Shown here in pieces: positions 18,756 to 28,473 of a stretch of DNA of 47,242 nt. The translations under genes and the position numbers were made by a program. The notes below the pieces were generated by a model, which worked only from the letters and a program-made list of their open reading frames with translations, did no database searches and was not told the origin of the DNA. The stretch is from positions 1-47,242 of the forward strand of contig JACSRE010000102.1 in assembly GCA_014879945.1 (NCBI GenBank), read 5' to 3'. Origin of the DNA: Myxococcus sp. (lineage in GTDB: Bacteria > Myxococcota > Myxococcia > Myxococcales > Myxococcaceae). The first letter of the stretch is position 1. Each line of letters starts with the position of its first letter.

Positions 18756-19166
18756 ATGGCCGCTCCTGACGGCGCGAGCTGTCCGCACCACGCGGGAGCG
18801 CTCGCCGTCGACGTCTGTGAGCGGTGCGGACGGTTCGTCTGCGGCGAGTGCCTCGACCTTCGCGACGACCGAACGTGGTGCGCGGAGTGCGCTGCGACGC
18901 CGTCGAAGGCCTCGGCGCGCGCCTCGACCGCGTTGCTGTTTGGCCTGCTGGGCTTCAGCTGCTGCGCGTCGTTCTCGATTGCTGCGATCGCGATGGGCCT
19001 GGCCGAGCTGTGGGCGGTCGAGCGCGGCGAGGCCCCGGCCGCAGGGACGCCTCGCCTTCAGTGGGCGGTGGGTTTGGGCGCCGCGCAGCTCTGTGTTGTG
19101 GTACTGCTGGTCGCGTCGTTCATCGTCTGGCGCCTGCTTCGACCCCGTCTGACAGGGGCGCCATGA
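18756..19166 (+). CDS. Small B-box zinc-finger membrane protein
   Basis: A 136-residue protein starting at the ATG 5 bp after the gltJ stop. The frame is open further upstream, but that part is only the shadow of gltJ. The first 45 residues have a B-box-like Cys/His pattern (CPHH, CERC, CGEC, CAEC) that could bind two zinc ions. Two hydrophobic helices follow (about 55-80 and 100-125), arranged as in DUF4190-like small membrane proteins. The tight spacing suggests co-transcription and translational coupling with gltJ. Whether it takes part in motility is unknown. It might help place or tune GltJ, but that is inference. Confidence 0.72.
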   Translation: MAAPDGASCPHHAGALAVDVCERCGRFVCGECLDLRDDRTWCAECAATPSKASARASTALLFGLLGFSCCASFSIAAIAMGLAELWAVERGEAPAAGTPRLQWAVGLGAAQLCVVVLLVASFIVWRLLRPRLTGAP

Positions 19167-19265
19167 CGAGCGTGCCGCAGCGCCGGTCGTGAGCTCCAGG
19201 TTCCGCGTTTCAACTTCGCTGAATCAGGGGGTGAACACCGGCACGCAACCTGCGTCAGGGCCACG

Positions 19266-19303
19266 GTCAACTTTCGTTGACTCTGGAATGCGCGTCTTTA
19301 CAG
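19266..19303 (+). promoter_or_regulatory. Inverted repeat with weak promoter-like boxes
   Basis: GTCAAC-TTTC-GTTGAC (19266-19281) is a perfect 6-bp inverted repeat. Its right arm overlaps TTGACT (19277-19282). A TTTACA (19298-19303) 15 bp later could be a -10 box for the lipoprotein gene at 19368. The spacer is short, so this is a weak candidate. The rest of the 19167-19367 gap shows no convincing gene. Confidence 0.25.
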
Positions 19304-19367
19304 TCCGCGTCGCTTCAGGACCTTTCAGGGCAGCACAGTCACCACGAAACACAGGGAGATGTTCAAC

Positions 19368-20435
19368 ATGATGAAGACGAAAGCCAGCGTTTGGCTCGCG
19401 GGTTCGCTCGCAGCCGGTGTGGGAATCTTCGCCGCGTGCGGCGACACCATGACGATGATGCCGACTACCTGCAGCTTGGACACGCAGTGTGCGGCGAGCG
19501 AGGCCTGTCACCCCGTTCTCAAGAAGTGCGTGACCGCGTGTACCAGCGGCACCGACTGCCCTGACTCGGCCAAGACGTGCGCGACCTTCACCGGCCTCTC
19601 GGGCGGCAACGACGCGGGCATTCGCGCGTTCTGCCAGTGCGGAACCGACCAGCTCTGCGACCGCGGCACCGCGGGCGATGTCTGCCAGCCGGCCACCAAG
19701 ATCTGTGGCGCGAAGTGCACCTCGAACGCGAGCTGCCCCACGGGCTCGACCTGCGACACGGCCACTGGCAAGTGCGGCGCGGCCACCACCGCCACCGACG
19801 GCGGCACCGACGGTGGTACCGATGCCGGCACGCCCATGCCGTGCACCCCGGGCTCGTGCACCACCGCTGGCCAGATCTGCAACCCGACCACCCAGCAGTG
19901 CGGCGCGCCGGCGACCTGCAGCGCGGCGAACCCCCAGCCTGACGTGTGCGTCTACGGCCTGGCCTGCAGCGGCACCGCCTGCGCCGAAGCGCCGCGCGTG
20001 ACCGCGGCCACCTGCGCGAACTTCACCAGCGTCACCACCCCGCTCGCGTGGGACCCGGCGACCATCGCCACCAAGGGCTCGGTCACCACCGCGTTCGCTC
20101 CGCGAGCCACCAACGACACCACCGCGTGCAGCGGCGGCACCCCGAACGCCTTCACCTACACCGTCGACCTCTACTCGGCGCCGATGACCAACTTCCCCGC
20201 GATGATCGACATGGTGCAGGCCAACACGTTCAACTACGTGCGCACCGACGGCCAGATCATCAGCCTGGGCGCCGGCCCGGTTCGTCCCACTTCGGGCTAC
20301 GCCAACGGCCTCTCGAACGGGAACAAGAACCTGCGCCTGGTGTGGACGGCCTGCGGCGACAGCACCATCATGACGCTGCGCGCCGGCTTCTACGCGGCCA
20401 ACGGCAACGCGACCTGCGCCACCGCCAACCAGTGA
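19368..20435 (+). CDS. Cys-rich surface lipoprotein
   Basis: A 355-residue protein. I chose the ATG at 19368 because AGGGAG at 19353-19358 is at the right distance; the ATG at 19359 abuts that site. The N-terminus is a lipoprotein signal with the acceptor Cys24 (IFAAC). Residues about 30-150 contain many cysteines in short spaced groups (CSLDTQC, CTSGTDC, CTSNASC), resembling the EB/Dickkopf-type Cys-rich modules common in myxobacterial surface proteins. A Thr/Asp/Gly linker follows, then a globular domain to the end with four more cysteines. It probably sits in the outer membrane facing outward. No enzymatic motif was seen, and substrate or partner is unknown. Confidence 0.8.
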   Translation: MMKTKASVWLAGSLAAGVGIFAACGDTMTMMPTTCSLDTQCAASEACHPVLKKCVTACTSGTDCPDSAKTCATFTGLSGGNDAGIRAFCQCGTDQLCDRGTAGDVCQPATKICGAKCTSNASCPTGSTCDTATGKCGAATTATDGGTDGGTDAGTPMPCTPGSCTTAGQICNPTTQQCGAPATCSAANPQPDVCVYGLACSGTACAEAPRVTAATCANFTSVTTPLAWDPATIATKGSVTTAFAPRATNDTTACSGGTPNAFTYTVDLYSAPMTNFPAMIDMVQANTFNYVRTDGQIISLGAGPVRPTSGYANGLSNGNKNLRLVWTACGDSTIMTLRAGFYAANGNATCATANQ

Positions 20436-20455
20436 TCGTTTGAATTACCCAACCC

Positions 20456-20494
20456 GAGCCCGGTCGATAGCCGCAACGGCGATTGGCCGGGCTC
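20456..20494 (+). terminator. Hairpin between the lipoprotein and MORN-type genes
   Basis: GAGCCCGG (20456-20463) pairs perfectly with CCGGGCTC (20487-20494), with a second small stem GCCG-CAA-CGGC inside. It lies 21 bp after one gene and just before the AAGGAAAC ribosome-binding region of the next. It could end the first transcript or form a 5' leader structure. There is no T-run. Confidence 0.4.
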
Positions 20495-20510
20495 ACCACA
20501 AGGAAACGAA

Positions 20511-21011
20511 ATGAACCTCAAGAAGATGATCCTGTCGGTTGCGGTTGCTGCTCCCCTCGCGGCGTTCGCTCAGGGCACCACGACGATTCCTGCTCCGGTG
20601 CTCCCGGGCGCGGAGCCGGCGCTGGCCTGCCCCACGGGCACGCGGCAGTCGGGTGGTCGTGACACGGTGTTCGAGGCGACCTTCTGCACGAAGGCTGGCC
20701 GTCTCGGTGAGCCGCTCATGCACGGCCCCTACCTGGGCCTCTACAAGTCGGGGAAGAAGCGCGTCGAGGGTGCGTACCTCGAGGGCAAGCGGACCGGCCT
20801 GTGGATCGCCTACGACGAGAAGGGCGGCAAGCTCGAGGAGCTCACCTTCGACAACGACCTCTGGAACGGCAAGCGCACCCAGTGGATCGCGGGCGTGAAG
20901 ATCCTCGAAGAGAACTGGGTCGCCGGCAAGCGCCAGGGCATCCAGAAGGAGTGGCTGAAGGGCAAGGAGATCGCCACCGAGTTCAAGGATGACGCGCCGG
21001 TGAAGAAGTAA
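20511..21011 (+). CDS. Exported MORN/YwqK-type repeat protein
   Basis: A 166-residue protein with a Sec signal peptide (cleavage near AFA-QG, about residue 21) and AAGGAAAC eight bases ahead of the ATG. After a short Pro/Thr region with two cysteines it carries about four repeats of the form G-x-y-x-x-G-K-x-x-G-x-W (for example GAYLEGKRTGLW), typical of the MORN-variant/YwqK family. Such proteins are annotated as antitoxin-like in databases, but here the signal peptide points to a periplasmic or surface location and no toxin gene is adjacent. Function unknown. It is followed by a strong hairpin and so may be a single-gene unit. Confidence 0.78.
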   Translation: MNLKKMILSVAVAAPLAAFAQGTTTIPAPVLPGAEPALACPTGTRQSGGRDTVFEATFCTKAGRLGEPLMHGPYLGLYKSGKKRVEGAYLEGKRTGLWIAYDEKGGKLEELTFDNDLWNGKRTQWIAGVKILEENWVAGKRQGIQKEWLKGKEIATEFKDDAPVKK

Positions 21012-21038
21012 CACCGAAGCCAGACTGACTTTTGCGCG

Positions 21039-21068
21039 AGGGCGGGTTCTCGAAAGGGAGCCCGCCCT
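21039..21068 (+). terminator. Strong terminator-like hairpin
   Basis: A 12-bp stem (21039-21050 with 21057-21068, two G-U pairs) and a 6-nt loop lie 27 bp after the stop of the MORN-type gene. The following bases are TCGTGCG rather than a T-run, so termination efficiency is uncertain. Confidence 0.55.
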
Positions 21069-21104
21069 TCGTGCGTCTGGGGCACTCCGTGGTAGCTCGA
21101 GTCC

Positions 21105-21752
21105 GTGAGCTTTCGCCAGGCGCTCGCCGACAACCCTGCGCCCTCCACCCTCGGCGACGTCGCGCTCCGCTACGAGCCGTCGATGCTGATCGGCCAGACG
21201 CGCCAGGGCCCGCTGACGTGGCGACCGACCGCGCTGTGGGTCGTGGGCCTGGGGCTGATCGCCACCGCGCTCCCCGCCAGCCGGGCCGAGTCCAGCTGGC
21301 CGACCCTGGCGCTGCTCAGCCTCTCAGCGGGGGCCTTCCTCGCCTCGGCGCTTCGCGCGGCCCATGAGCGCCGCAAGCGGGGCTTCGTGGTGAACTTCAG
21401 CACGGCGACCCTGCGGCTCGACTTCGTCACGCCGATCGCCGGGCGGCCGCGCACGCTGCTGGTGCCCTTCGAGCGCGTGAAGGCGGTGGGCCTGATGGAC
21501 CAGGCCGACGGGCAGCAGTGCCTCACCGTCGACTTCCTGGAGGGCGAAGACGTGCTCCGCGAGGCCCTCGCCGCTTTCATCCCGGCCGGCCAGCTCGACG
21601 CCGCGAACCGGCTCCTGCACGTGCTCGAGGGTGCGTTCGGACTCGGGTCAATTCCGCCGGACAGCCTGTACCTTTCGACCCAGAGCCCGGCAGGACCCGC
21701 CGGTTTCGACGCGACCCCACCCGGGTCGGGCGGGCTCGACCCAGAACGCTAG
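21105..21752 (+). CDS. Hypothetical membrane protein
   Basis: A 215-residue protein beginning with GTG. There is no clear ribosome-binding site, but a TAGCTC box just ahead might be a -10 element of a near-leaderless message. It has two close membrane helices (about 43-58 and 64-82), then a cytoplasmic domain of about 110 residues with beta strands and Arg/Val-rich segments that resembles small PH-like membrane-anchored domains. The C-terminal 40 residues are Pro/Gly-rich and probably disordered. I do not recognise a family. The downstream matrixin gene starts 60 bp later, behind a long hairpin. Confidence 0.65.
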   Translation: MSFRQALADNPAPSTLGDVALRYEPSMLIGQTRQGPLTWRPTALWVVGLGLIATALPASRAESSWPTLALLSLSAGAFLASALRAAHERRKRGFVVNFSTATLRLDFVTPIAGRPRTLLVPFERVKAVGLMDQADGQQCLTVDFLEGEDVLREALAAFIPAGQLDAANRLLHVLEGAFGLGSIPPDSLYLSTQSPAGPAGFDATPPGSGGLDPER

Positions 21753-21774
21753 GGAAACCAACGCGATCGCGGCC

Positions 21775-21812
21775 GCAGGGGGCGAGGCACGGCCCGTGCT
21801 CTGGCCCCCTGC
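21775..21812 (+). promoter_or_regulatory. Long hairpin ending at the matrixin-gene start codon
   Basis: GCAGGGGGC (21775-21783) pairs with GCCCCCTGC (21804-21812). Inside it GCACG pairs with CGTGC around a 3-nt loop. The right arm ends at the base before the ATG (21813). No T-run follows and no ribosome-binding site lies between. It may end the upstream transcript or control translation initiation. Confidence 0.45.
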
Positions 21813-23018
21813 ATGCGCTCGTTGCTCGTGCCGTTGGTGTTGGCCCCGCTGATGGCTTCGGCCTTCGAGCTGCGCACCGACACCCAGGGCGACGTGGTGC
21901 GCTGGCGGCGCGCGGTCGTCTTCGTGGTCGACCCCTCGCTGGGCGCCGTGCTCTCGGAGCCCTCGGCGCTCGCCGCGGTGAAGCGCGCCATCGTCGAGCT
22001 CGACGAGGCCACGCCCAGGCTCGACGTCTCGGTCGTCGAGGGCGCGGTGCGCGGGCCGGGGTTTCTGCTCGACGAGGGCGCGACGAACCAGAACGAGATC
22101 CTCGCGCTGGCTGACTGGCCCTACACCGACGGCGCCCTGGCCTCGACGGTGGTGACGGTGAACGCGCGCACCGACGAGATCCTCGACACCGACATCGTCT
22201 TCAACGCCGAGCAGCACACGTTTCGGGTGCTGCCCGCCGCCGTTCCCGGCCCTGATCTCGACGACGTGCAGAACACGGTCACCCACGAGCTCGGCCACGC
22301 GCTGGGGCTGATGCACAACGCCCATGACGCGCGGGTGGTGATGTACCCACGGGCCTCGGCTGGAGAGACCGGCAAGCGGGTGCTCCAGGAGGACGACCGC
22401 GACGGGCTGTCGGTGCTCTACAGCGACGCCGTGGTGACTCCACAGGTGCTGCGCGAGCAGCAGATGGGCTGCGCCTCGGCGCCGGGCACGGGCGGCTGGC
22501 TGTTGGCGGCGCTGGCCTTCATGACGCTCCTGATGGGCCGCCGCTCGGCGCGCGTGCTGGTGCGCGTTCCCCTCCAGTCCTCGGTTGGCCGGGGGCTGGG
22601 CCTGCTCGTCGGCGTGGTGGGGGCGGCGGCCTGGGCCCAGCCCGTGGCGCCGATCGGCGTCGGCGTGGTGCGGGCGAAGGTCGCCCACCGCGCCCCCTCG
22701 TCGCCCGGCCTGATCGTCACCTCGCTCGAGCTGGACCTCGAGGCCTGCGCCTCTGCCTCGGCGTGTGAGCGCGTCATTCGGGTGACGGTGCCTGGTGGCC
22801 GGCTGGGCGACCTCGAGCAGGTCGTCGAGCATCACCCCGTGCCCGCGCTGCAGGAGCGGTTGGGGCTGGCGACCCGGAACGGCCGCGTCGTCGTCTTCCG
22901 CCTCGCCGAAGCCAGTGAAGCTCAGCGGTTCCAGGAGCTCCTCGTGAAGTCGGCAGCACCCCAGCCGAGCGCGCAGCCTCCAGGGCGCGCCGCGCAACCC
23001 GTTGGCTCTTCGAAGTGA
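21813..23018 (+). CDS. Matrixin-like metalloprotease with internal MYXO-CTERM-like segment
   Basis: A 401-residue protein with a signal peptide (about 1-18). A matrixin/metzincin catalytic domain spans about 20-215 with the zinc motif HExxHxxGxxH (His158, Glu159, His162, His168). At about 217-245 there is a MYXO-CTERM-like sorting signal: Cys220, a short Gly/Thr linker, a hydrophobic helix and a double Arg. Normally this ends a protein, but here about 155 residues follow, beginning with a second hydrophobic stretch (about 258-275, ending AWA-QP, like a signal peptide). The rest is a soluble region of unknown family. This looks like two exported proteins joined in frame. The peptidase would be surface anchored after sorting. 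A sequencing or evolutionary loss of a stop codon cannot be excluded. Confidence 0.78.
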   Translation: MRSLLVPLVLAPLMASAFELRTDTQGDVVRWRRAVVFVVDPSLGAVLSEPSALAAVKRAIVELDEATPRLDVSVVEGAVRGPGFLLDEGATNQNEILALADWPYTDGALASTVVTVNARTDEILDTDIVFNAEQHTFRVLPAAVPGPDLDDVQNTVTHELGHALGLMHNAHDARVVMYPRASAGETGKRVLQEDDRDGLSVLYSDAVVTPQVLREQQMGCASAPGTGGWLLAALAFMTLLMGRRSARVLVRVPLQSSVGRGLGLLVGVVGAAAWAQPVAPIGVGVVRAKVAHRAPSSPGLIVTSLELDLEACASASACERVIRVTVPGGRLGDLEQVVEHHPVPALQERLGLATRNGRVVVFRLAEASEAQRFQELLVKSAAPQPSAQPPGRAAQPVGSSK

Positions 23019-23065
23019 TCGTCGTGGCACCCGCCTTGAAGTCCACCGCAGTGAAGGAGTCTCCC

Positions 23066-23635
23066 ATGCAGAAACCTGACGTGCCGCGCCGCATTCTGAT
23101 CGTCGACGACGAAGAGAACGTCTGCCACGCCCTGCGTCGCAGCCTGCGCAAGGAGGGCTACGAGCTCTTCTTCGGCCATGAGCCCGCCGAGGGCCTCGAG
23201 GTGCTGAAGAAGCAGCCGGTCGACATGGTGATCAGCGATCACCTCATGCCGAACATGACGGGCCTGGAGTTCTTGAAGCTGGTGCGCAACCGGTACCCCG
23301 ATGTGATGCGCATCATGCTGACCGGCCACGCCGACATGCAGACGGCCATCGACGCCATCAACCAGGGCAACATCTACCGGTTCCTCACCAAGCCGTGGGA
23401 CGACACCGAGCTGAAGGTGACGCTCTTCCTGGCCTTCGAGCAGCTCGATCTCGAGCGCGAGAACCGCCGGCTGCTGGCGATGGTTCGCCGCCAGTACGAT
23501 CTGCTCAAGTCGCTCGAGGCCGACAACCCCGGCATCAGCCACGTGGTGCGCGACAGCGAGGGCTTCATCCTGCTCGACGAAGAGCCAGACTCCCTGCGCT
23601 CGGGCGTCGATCTTCGGCTCGCGGCCGCCTCTTGA
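23066..23635 (+). CDS. Response regulator, RpfG-like receiver with helical tail
   Basis: A 189-residue protein. The ATG at 23066 is preferred because AAGGAG (23053-23058) lies seven bases before it; the frame extends 17 codons upstream into the end of the matrixin gene region. The receiver domain (about 9-125) has the acidic pair Asp14/Asp15, phospho-acceptor Asp58, Thr86 and Lys109, so it should be phosphorylatable. The FLTKPW ending is typical of RpfG-like receivers. A short coiled coil follows (about 125-150) and then an unrecognised tail. It has no DNA-binding, HD-GYP or GGDEF domain. The histidine kinase gene starts 6 bp after its stop, so the two form a likely two-component operon. Confidence 0.88.
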   Translation: MQKPDVPRRILIVDDEENVCHALRRSLRKEGYELFFGHEPAEGLEVLKKQPVDMVISDHLMPNMTGLEFLKLVRNRYPDVMRIMLTGHADMQTAIDAINQGNIYRFLTKPWDDTELKVTLFLAFEQLDLERENRRLLAMVRRQYDLLKSLEADNPGISHVVRDSEGFILLDEEPDSLRSGVDLRLAAAS

Positions 23636-23641
23636 TGCGCC

Positions 23642-25729
23642 ATGGGCACCTCGGGGACATCACCGGCAGTCCTGCTGGTCGCTGAGTCTCCTGCGCTCGT
23701 CGCGCGCGTCGAAGATCTGCTGATGCCCTGGGGGATCCTGGCGATGCAGGCGCCCCCGGAGCAGGCCCTGACGCTGGTGGACTCCGGGCACGCGAGGATC
23801 GTGCTGTGCGAGATGCGCGAGGGCCTGCGGCTGTACCTCGACCGCCTCAAGGCCGCCGGGGCGGTGCCCATCGTGGTGGGGCGCGCGCCTGACGAGCCGG
23901 TCGGCAACGTCGAGTACGCCGGCAAGCCCAGCGAGCTCATCGCCGCCGTGTTTCGGTCTCATGGCCGGCTGGCGGGCCTCGAGCCCACCGGCGCCGACCG
24001 GGTCAACGAGTTCGCCCAGGCCATCGCCTCGAAGTTCACCCTCCCAGAGCTGGTGAAAGAGGCGATCGCCAGGACGCGCGAGCTGTGCGACGCCGACGGC
24101 GCGAGCCTGCTCCTGGTCGACCCCGAGACGGGCACGCTGGCCTTCGACACCGTCGATGGCAGCGCCGAGGGGCAGATCGAGCGCATTCAGCTCAAGCGCG
24201 GGCAGGGCGTCGCCGGGAAGGTGGCGGTCGAGGCGCGGCCGCGGCTGGTGACCCACACCAGGGAGTGCGCCGACTTCGACCCGTCCCTCGACCAGCAGAC
24301 CGGCTTCCAGACCGGCTCCATCGTGGCGGTGCCGCTGGTGCTGGCGGGCGACGTGCTCGGCGTGCTGATGGCGGTTCGGTCGGTCGATCAGCTCCCCTTC
24401 ACCCCCGTCACGCTGCACCGCCTGGTGCAGCTGTCACCGCACGTGGCCATCGCCGTGCACAACGTGCAGATCACCACCAAGCTGCGCAGCACGCAGACCG
24501 AGGTGATGCAGGCCAACGCCAGCCTCGAAGAGAAGATTCGCGAGCGCACCGAGCAGATCAGCCGCGCCAAGCAGGAGTGGGAGCGCACCTTCGACGCCAT
24601 CAGCGAGCCCATCGCGCTCCTCGACGGCTTCGTCATTCGCCGCGGCAACCAGGCGTACGCGCGGCGCGTGGCGTTGCCGGTGAAGGATCTGCCCGGGAAG
24701 ACCTGCTACCGGGTGCTCGCCGGCCGCGACTCGCCCTGTCCTTCGTGTCCGCTGGGCAAGGGGCGGGGCGTGGCGCTCTCGGCCGAGCTGACGATCTCGA
24801 ACCTCAGCACCGGCAAGGACGCGAACCTCGAGCTGTCGGGGTACTGGCTCAACGACGATCCCTCTTCGTCCGCCGTGGTGGTGACCTACCAGGACGTCAC
24901 GCAGTCGCGCTCGCTGCAGGAGCGGCTGCGCGAGAGCGAGCGGCTGGCGGCGGTCGGGCAGCTCGCCTCGGGCGCGGCGCACGAGATCAACAACCCGGTG
25001 GGCTTCGTCACCTCGAACCTCAGGAGCCTTCGCAGCGTGATGGAGGAGCTCCGCATTCCGCTGCGCGCGCTCAGCGAGCTGGTGACGCTGGTGAAGGAGA
25101 AGCGGCTGGGCGAGCTGGCGACGCTGGTCAACGGGCTCGACGAGCCCGACGCGCAGAGCATCGACGACGCGGTGGAGATGATCGACGAGTCGCTCGACGG
25201 CGCGCGCCGGGTCAGCGACATCGTCAAGGGGCTGCGGGAGCTCTCGCGCCTGGAGATCGGCAAGCGGGAGCCGGCGGACACCAACGGCTCCATCTCGCGC
25301 GTGGTGCGGGCCGAGTTCGGCGAGCTGCCGACGCACGTCTCGCTCGTGCTCGAGGCCACCACGCCGGCCGACATCGCGCCGCTCCAGCTCGATCAGGTGC
25401 TCGGCCACCTGGTGAAGAACGCCCGTCAGGCGACCCCGAAGAAGGAGCGCATCGTGGTGCGCTCGTGGAGCGCGGGGAACGAGGTGTTCATTCAGGTGCG
25501 AGACGAGGGCGCCGGCATTCCGAAAGAGAACCTGCGCCGCGTCTTCGAGCCCTTCTTCACCACCCGGGGCGTCGGCAAGGGCATCGGCCTGGGGCTCACC
25601 GCCGCCTACGGCATCGTGCGGCGCGCCGGCGGTGACATCGAGGCCGAGTCCGATGGGCCCGGCCTGGGCTGTGCGTTCACCATCAGGCTGCCGAGGGCCG
25701 AGACGACGCCGCTGGCGAACGTGGCGTGA
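23642..25729 (+). CDS. Sensor histidine kinase with pseudo-receiver, GAF and PAS domains
   Basis: A 695-residue cytoplasmic kinase with no membrane helix. Residues 8-115 resemble a receiver, but the acidic pair is replaced by Glu-Ser and the acceptor region reads CEM, so it is probably not phosphorylated. A GAF domain spans about 125-290, a coiled coil 285-315, and a PAS domain about 318-430 with a GKTCY ... CPSCPLG cysteine pattern. The HisKA region carries phospho-His447 (GAAHEINNP) and the ATPase domain has the N box at Asn593 and G boxes DEGAGIP and GIGLGL. It presumably phosphorylates the adjacent regulator at 23066. The GAF and the Cys-rich PAS suggest sensing of a small molecule or redox state, which is inference. 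Confidence 0.92.
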   Translation: MGTSGTSPAVLLVAESPALVARVEDLLMPWGILAMQAPPEQALTLVDSGHARIVLCEMREGLRLYLDRLKAAGAVPIVVGRAPDEPVGNVEYAGKPSELIAAVFRSHGRLAGLEPTGADRVNEFAQAIASKFTLPELVKEAIARTRELCDADGASLLLVDPETGTLAFDTVDGSAEGQIERIQLKRGQGVAGKVAVEARPRLVTHTRECADFDPSLDQQTGFQTGSIVAVPLVLAGDVLGVLMAVRSVDQLPFTPVTLHRLVQLSPHVAIAVHNVQITTKLRSTQTEVMQANASLEEKIRERTEQISRAKQEWERTFDAISEPIALLDGFVIRRGNQAYARRVALPVKDLPGKTCYRVLAGRDSPCPSCPLGKGRGVALSAELTISNLSTGKDANLELSGYWLNDDPSSSAVVVTYQDVTQSRSLQERLRESERLAAVGQLASGAAHEINNPVGFVTSNLRSLRSVMEELRIPLRALSELVTLVKEKRLGELATLVNGLDEPDAQSIDDAVEMIDESLDGARRVSDIVKGLRELSRLEIGKREPADTNGSISRVVRAEFGELPTHVSLVLEATTPADIAPLQLDQVLGHLVKNARQATPKKERIVVRSWSAGNEVFIQVRDEGAGIPKENLRRVFEPFFTTRGVGKGIGLGLTAAYGIVRRAGGDIEAESDGPGLGCAFTIRLPRAETTPLANVA

Positions 25730-25742
25730 CGGGCCAGGGCGC

Positions 25743-27690
<1,948 letters not shown>

Positions 27691-27824
27691 CGCGGCGTAG
27701 CACGGCGGCAGCGCCGCGCCACCCTCGACGCGGCAGATCGCGCCTCAGGTACCTCGAGAAGCCGCACACCTCGGCGGGGCGCGTGCCCACCGACCACGGC
27801 TACCGCTTCTTCGTCGGCTCGCCC

Positions 27825-28397
27825 TCAGCGCCGGTTGAACCCATTCATGGCCTTCGCCATGCCGTCGCGGGCCCACAGCTCACACCCCTCGACGGCGCGC
27901 TTGATCACCTCGCCGAGGGTCGCCTGCTCCTCTCTCGAGAAGTCGCCCAGCACGTGCCCGACCACCCGCTCCTTCGCGTTGGGGCCCTGGGGCTTGTCGA
28001 TGCCGAAGCGCAGGCGGCCGTAGGCCTCTTCACCCCACGACTCGCGAATGGAGTTGAGGCCGTTGTGCCCGCCGGTGCCGCCGCCGGCCTTCAGCTGCAG
28101 CTTCCCGAACGGCAGATCGAGCTCGTCGTGCACCACCAACACGTCGGCCACCGGCACCTTGTAGAAGCGCGCGGCCTGCCCGAGCGAGACGCCCGACAGG
28201 TTCATGAAGGTCTGCGGCTCCAGCAGCATCACCTGCTCTCCGGAGTACCTCGCCTGCGCGAGCCGCGCGTCCCACTTGTTCGAGGTGAAGTCGACCTTCC
28301 ACTTCGCGGCGAGGGCCTCGACGACCATGAAGCCCACGTTGTGGCGGTTGCCTTCGTATTGACGGCCCGGGTTGCCGAGCCCGCAGATGATCTTCAC
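27825..28397 (-). CDS. pth: Peptidyl-tRNA hydrolase
   Basis: A 190-residue enzyme that releases peptides from prematurely dropped peptidyl-tRNA. I start at GTG 28397 because GGAG lies just upstream and the resulting N-terminus ([10 protein letters not shown]) is the family norm; the longer frame only adds basic junk. Catalytic and binding residues are present: Asn9, His19 (NRHNVGF), FMNLSG, the HDELDLPFG Asp and the GGHNGLNS Asn. Located downstream of rplY on the same strand, as in many bacteria, with a terminator-like hairpin in the 76-bp gap. A basic Asn-rich end (FNRR) completes it. Confidence 0.97.
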   Translation of the reverse strand: MKIICGLGNPGRQYEGNRHNVGFMVVEALAAKWKVDFTSNKWDARLAQARYSGEQVMLLEPQTFMNLSGVSLGQAARFYKVPVADVLVVHDELDLPFGKLQLKAGGGTGGHNGLNSIRESWGEEAYGRLRFGIDKPQGPNAKERVVGHVLGDFSREEQATLGEVIKRAVEGCELWARDGMAKAMNGFNRR

Positions 28398-28408
28398 GGT
28401 GCCTCTCC

Positions 28409-28446
28409 AAAAGCACAAACGCCGCTCCGAATGAACCGGAGCGGCG
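28409..28446 (-). terminator. Terminator or attenuator between rplY and pth
   Basis: On the minus strand CGCCGCTCCG and CGGAGCGGCG form a perfect 10-bp stem with a 7-nt loop (28420-28446), followed by TTTGTGCTTTT. It stands after the rplY stop and before the pth start, so it likely lowers pth expression relative to rplY or ends the rplY transcript. Confidence 0.75.
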
Positions 28447-28473
28447 CCTGGGCTCTTCACGACCTCGGGCTGC

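Noticed and set aside
19189-19371. A 60-residue frame in the gap before the lipoprotein gene
   Set aside because: No ribosome-binding site, no domain, and it overlaps the promoter-like region and the lipoprotein start.
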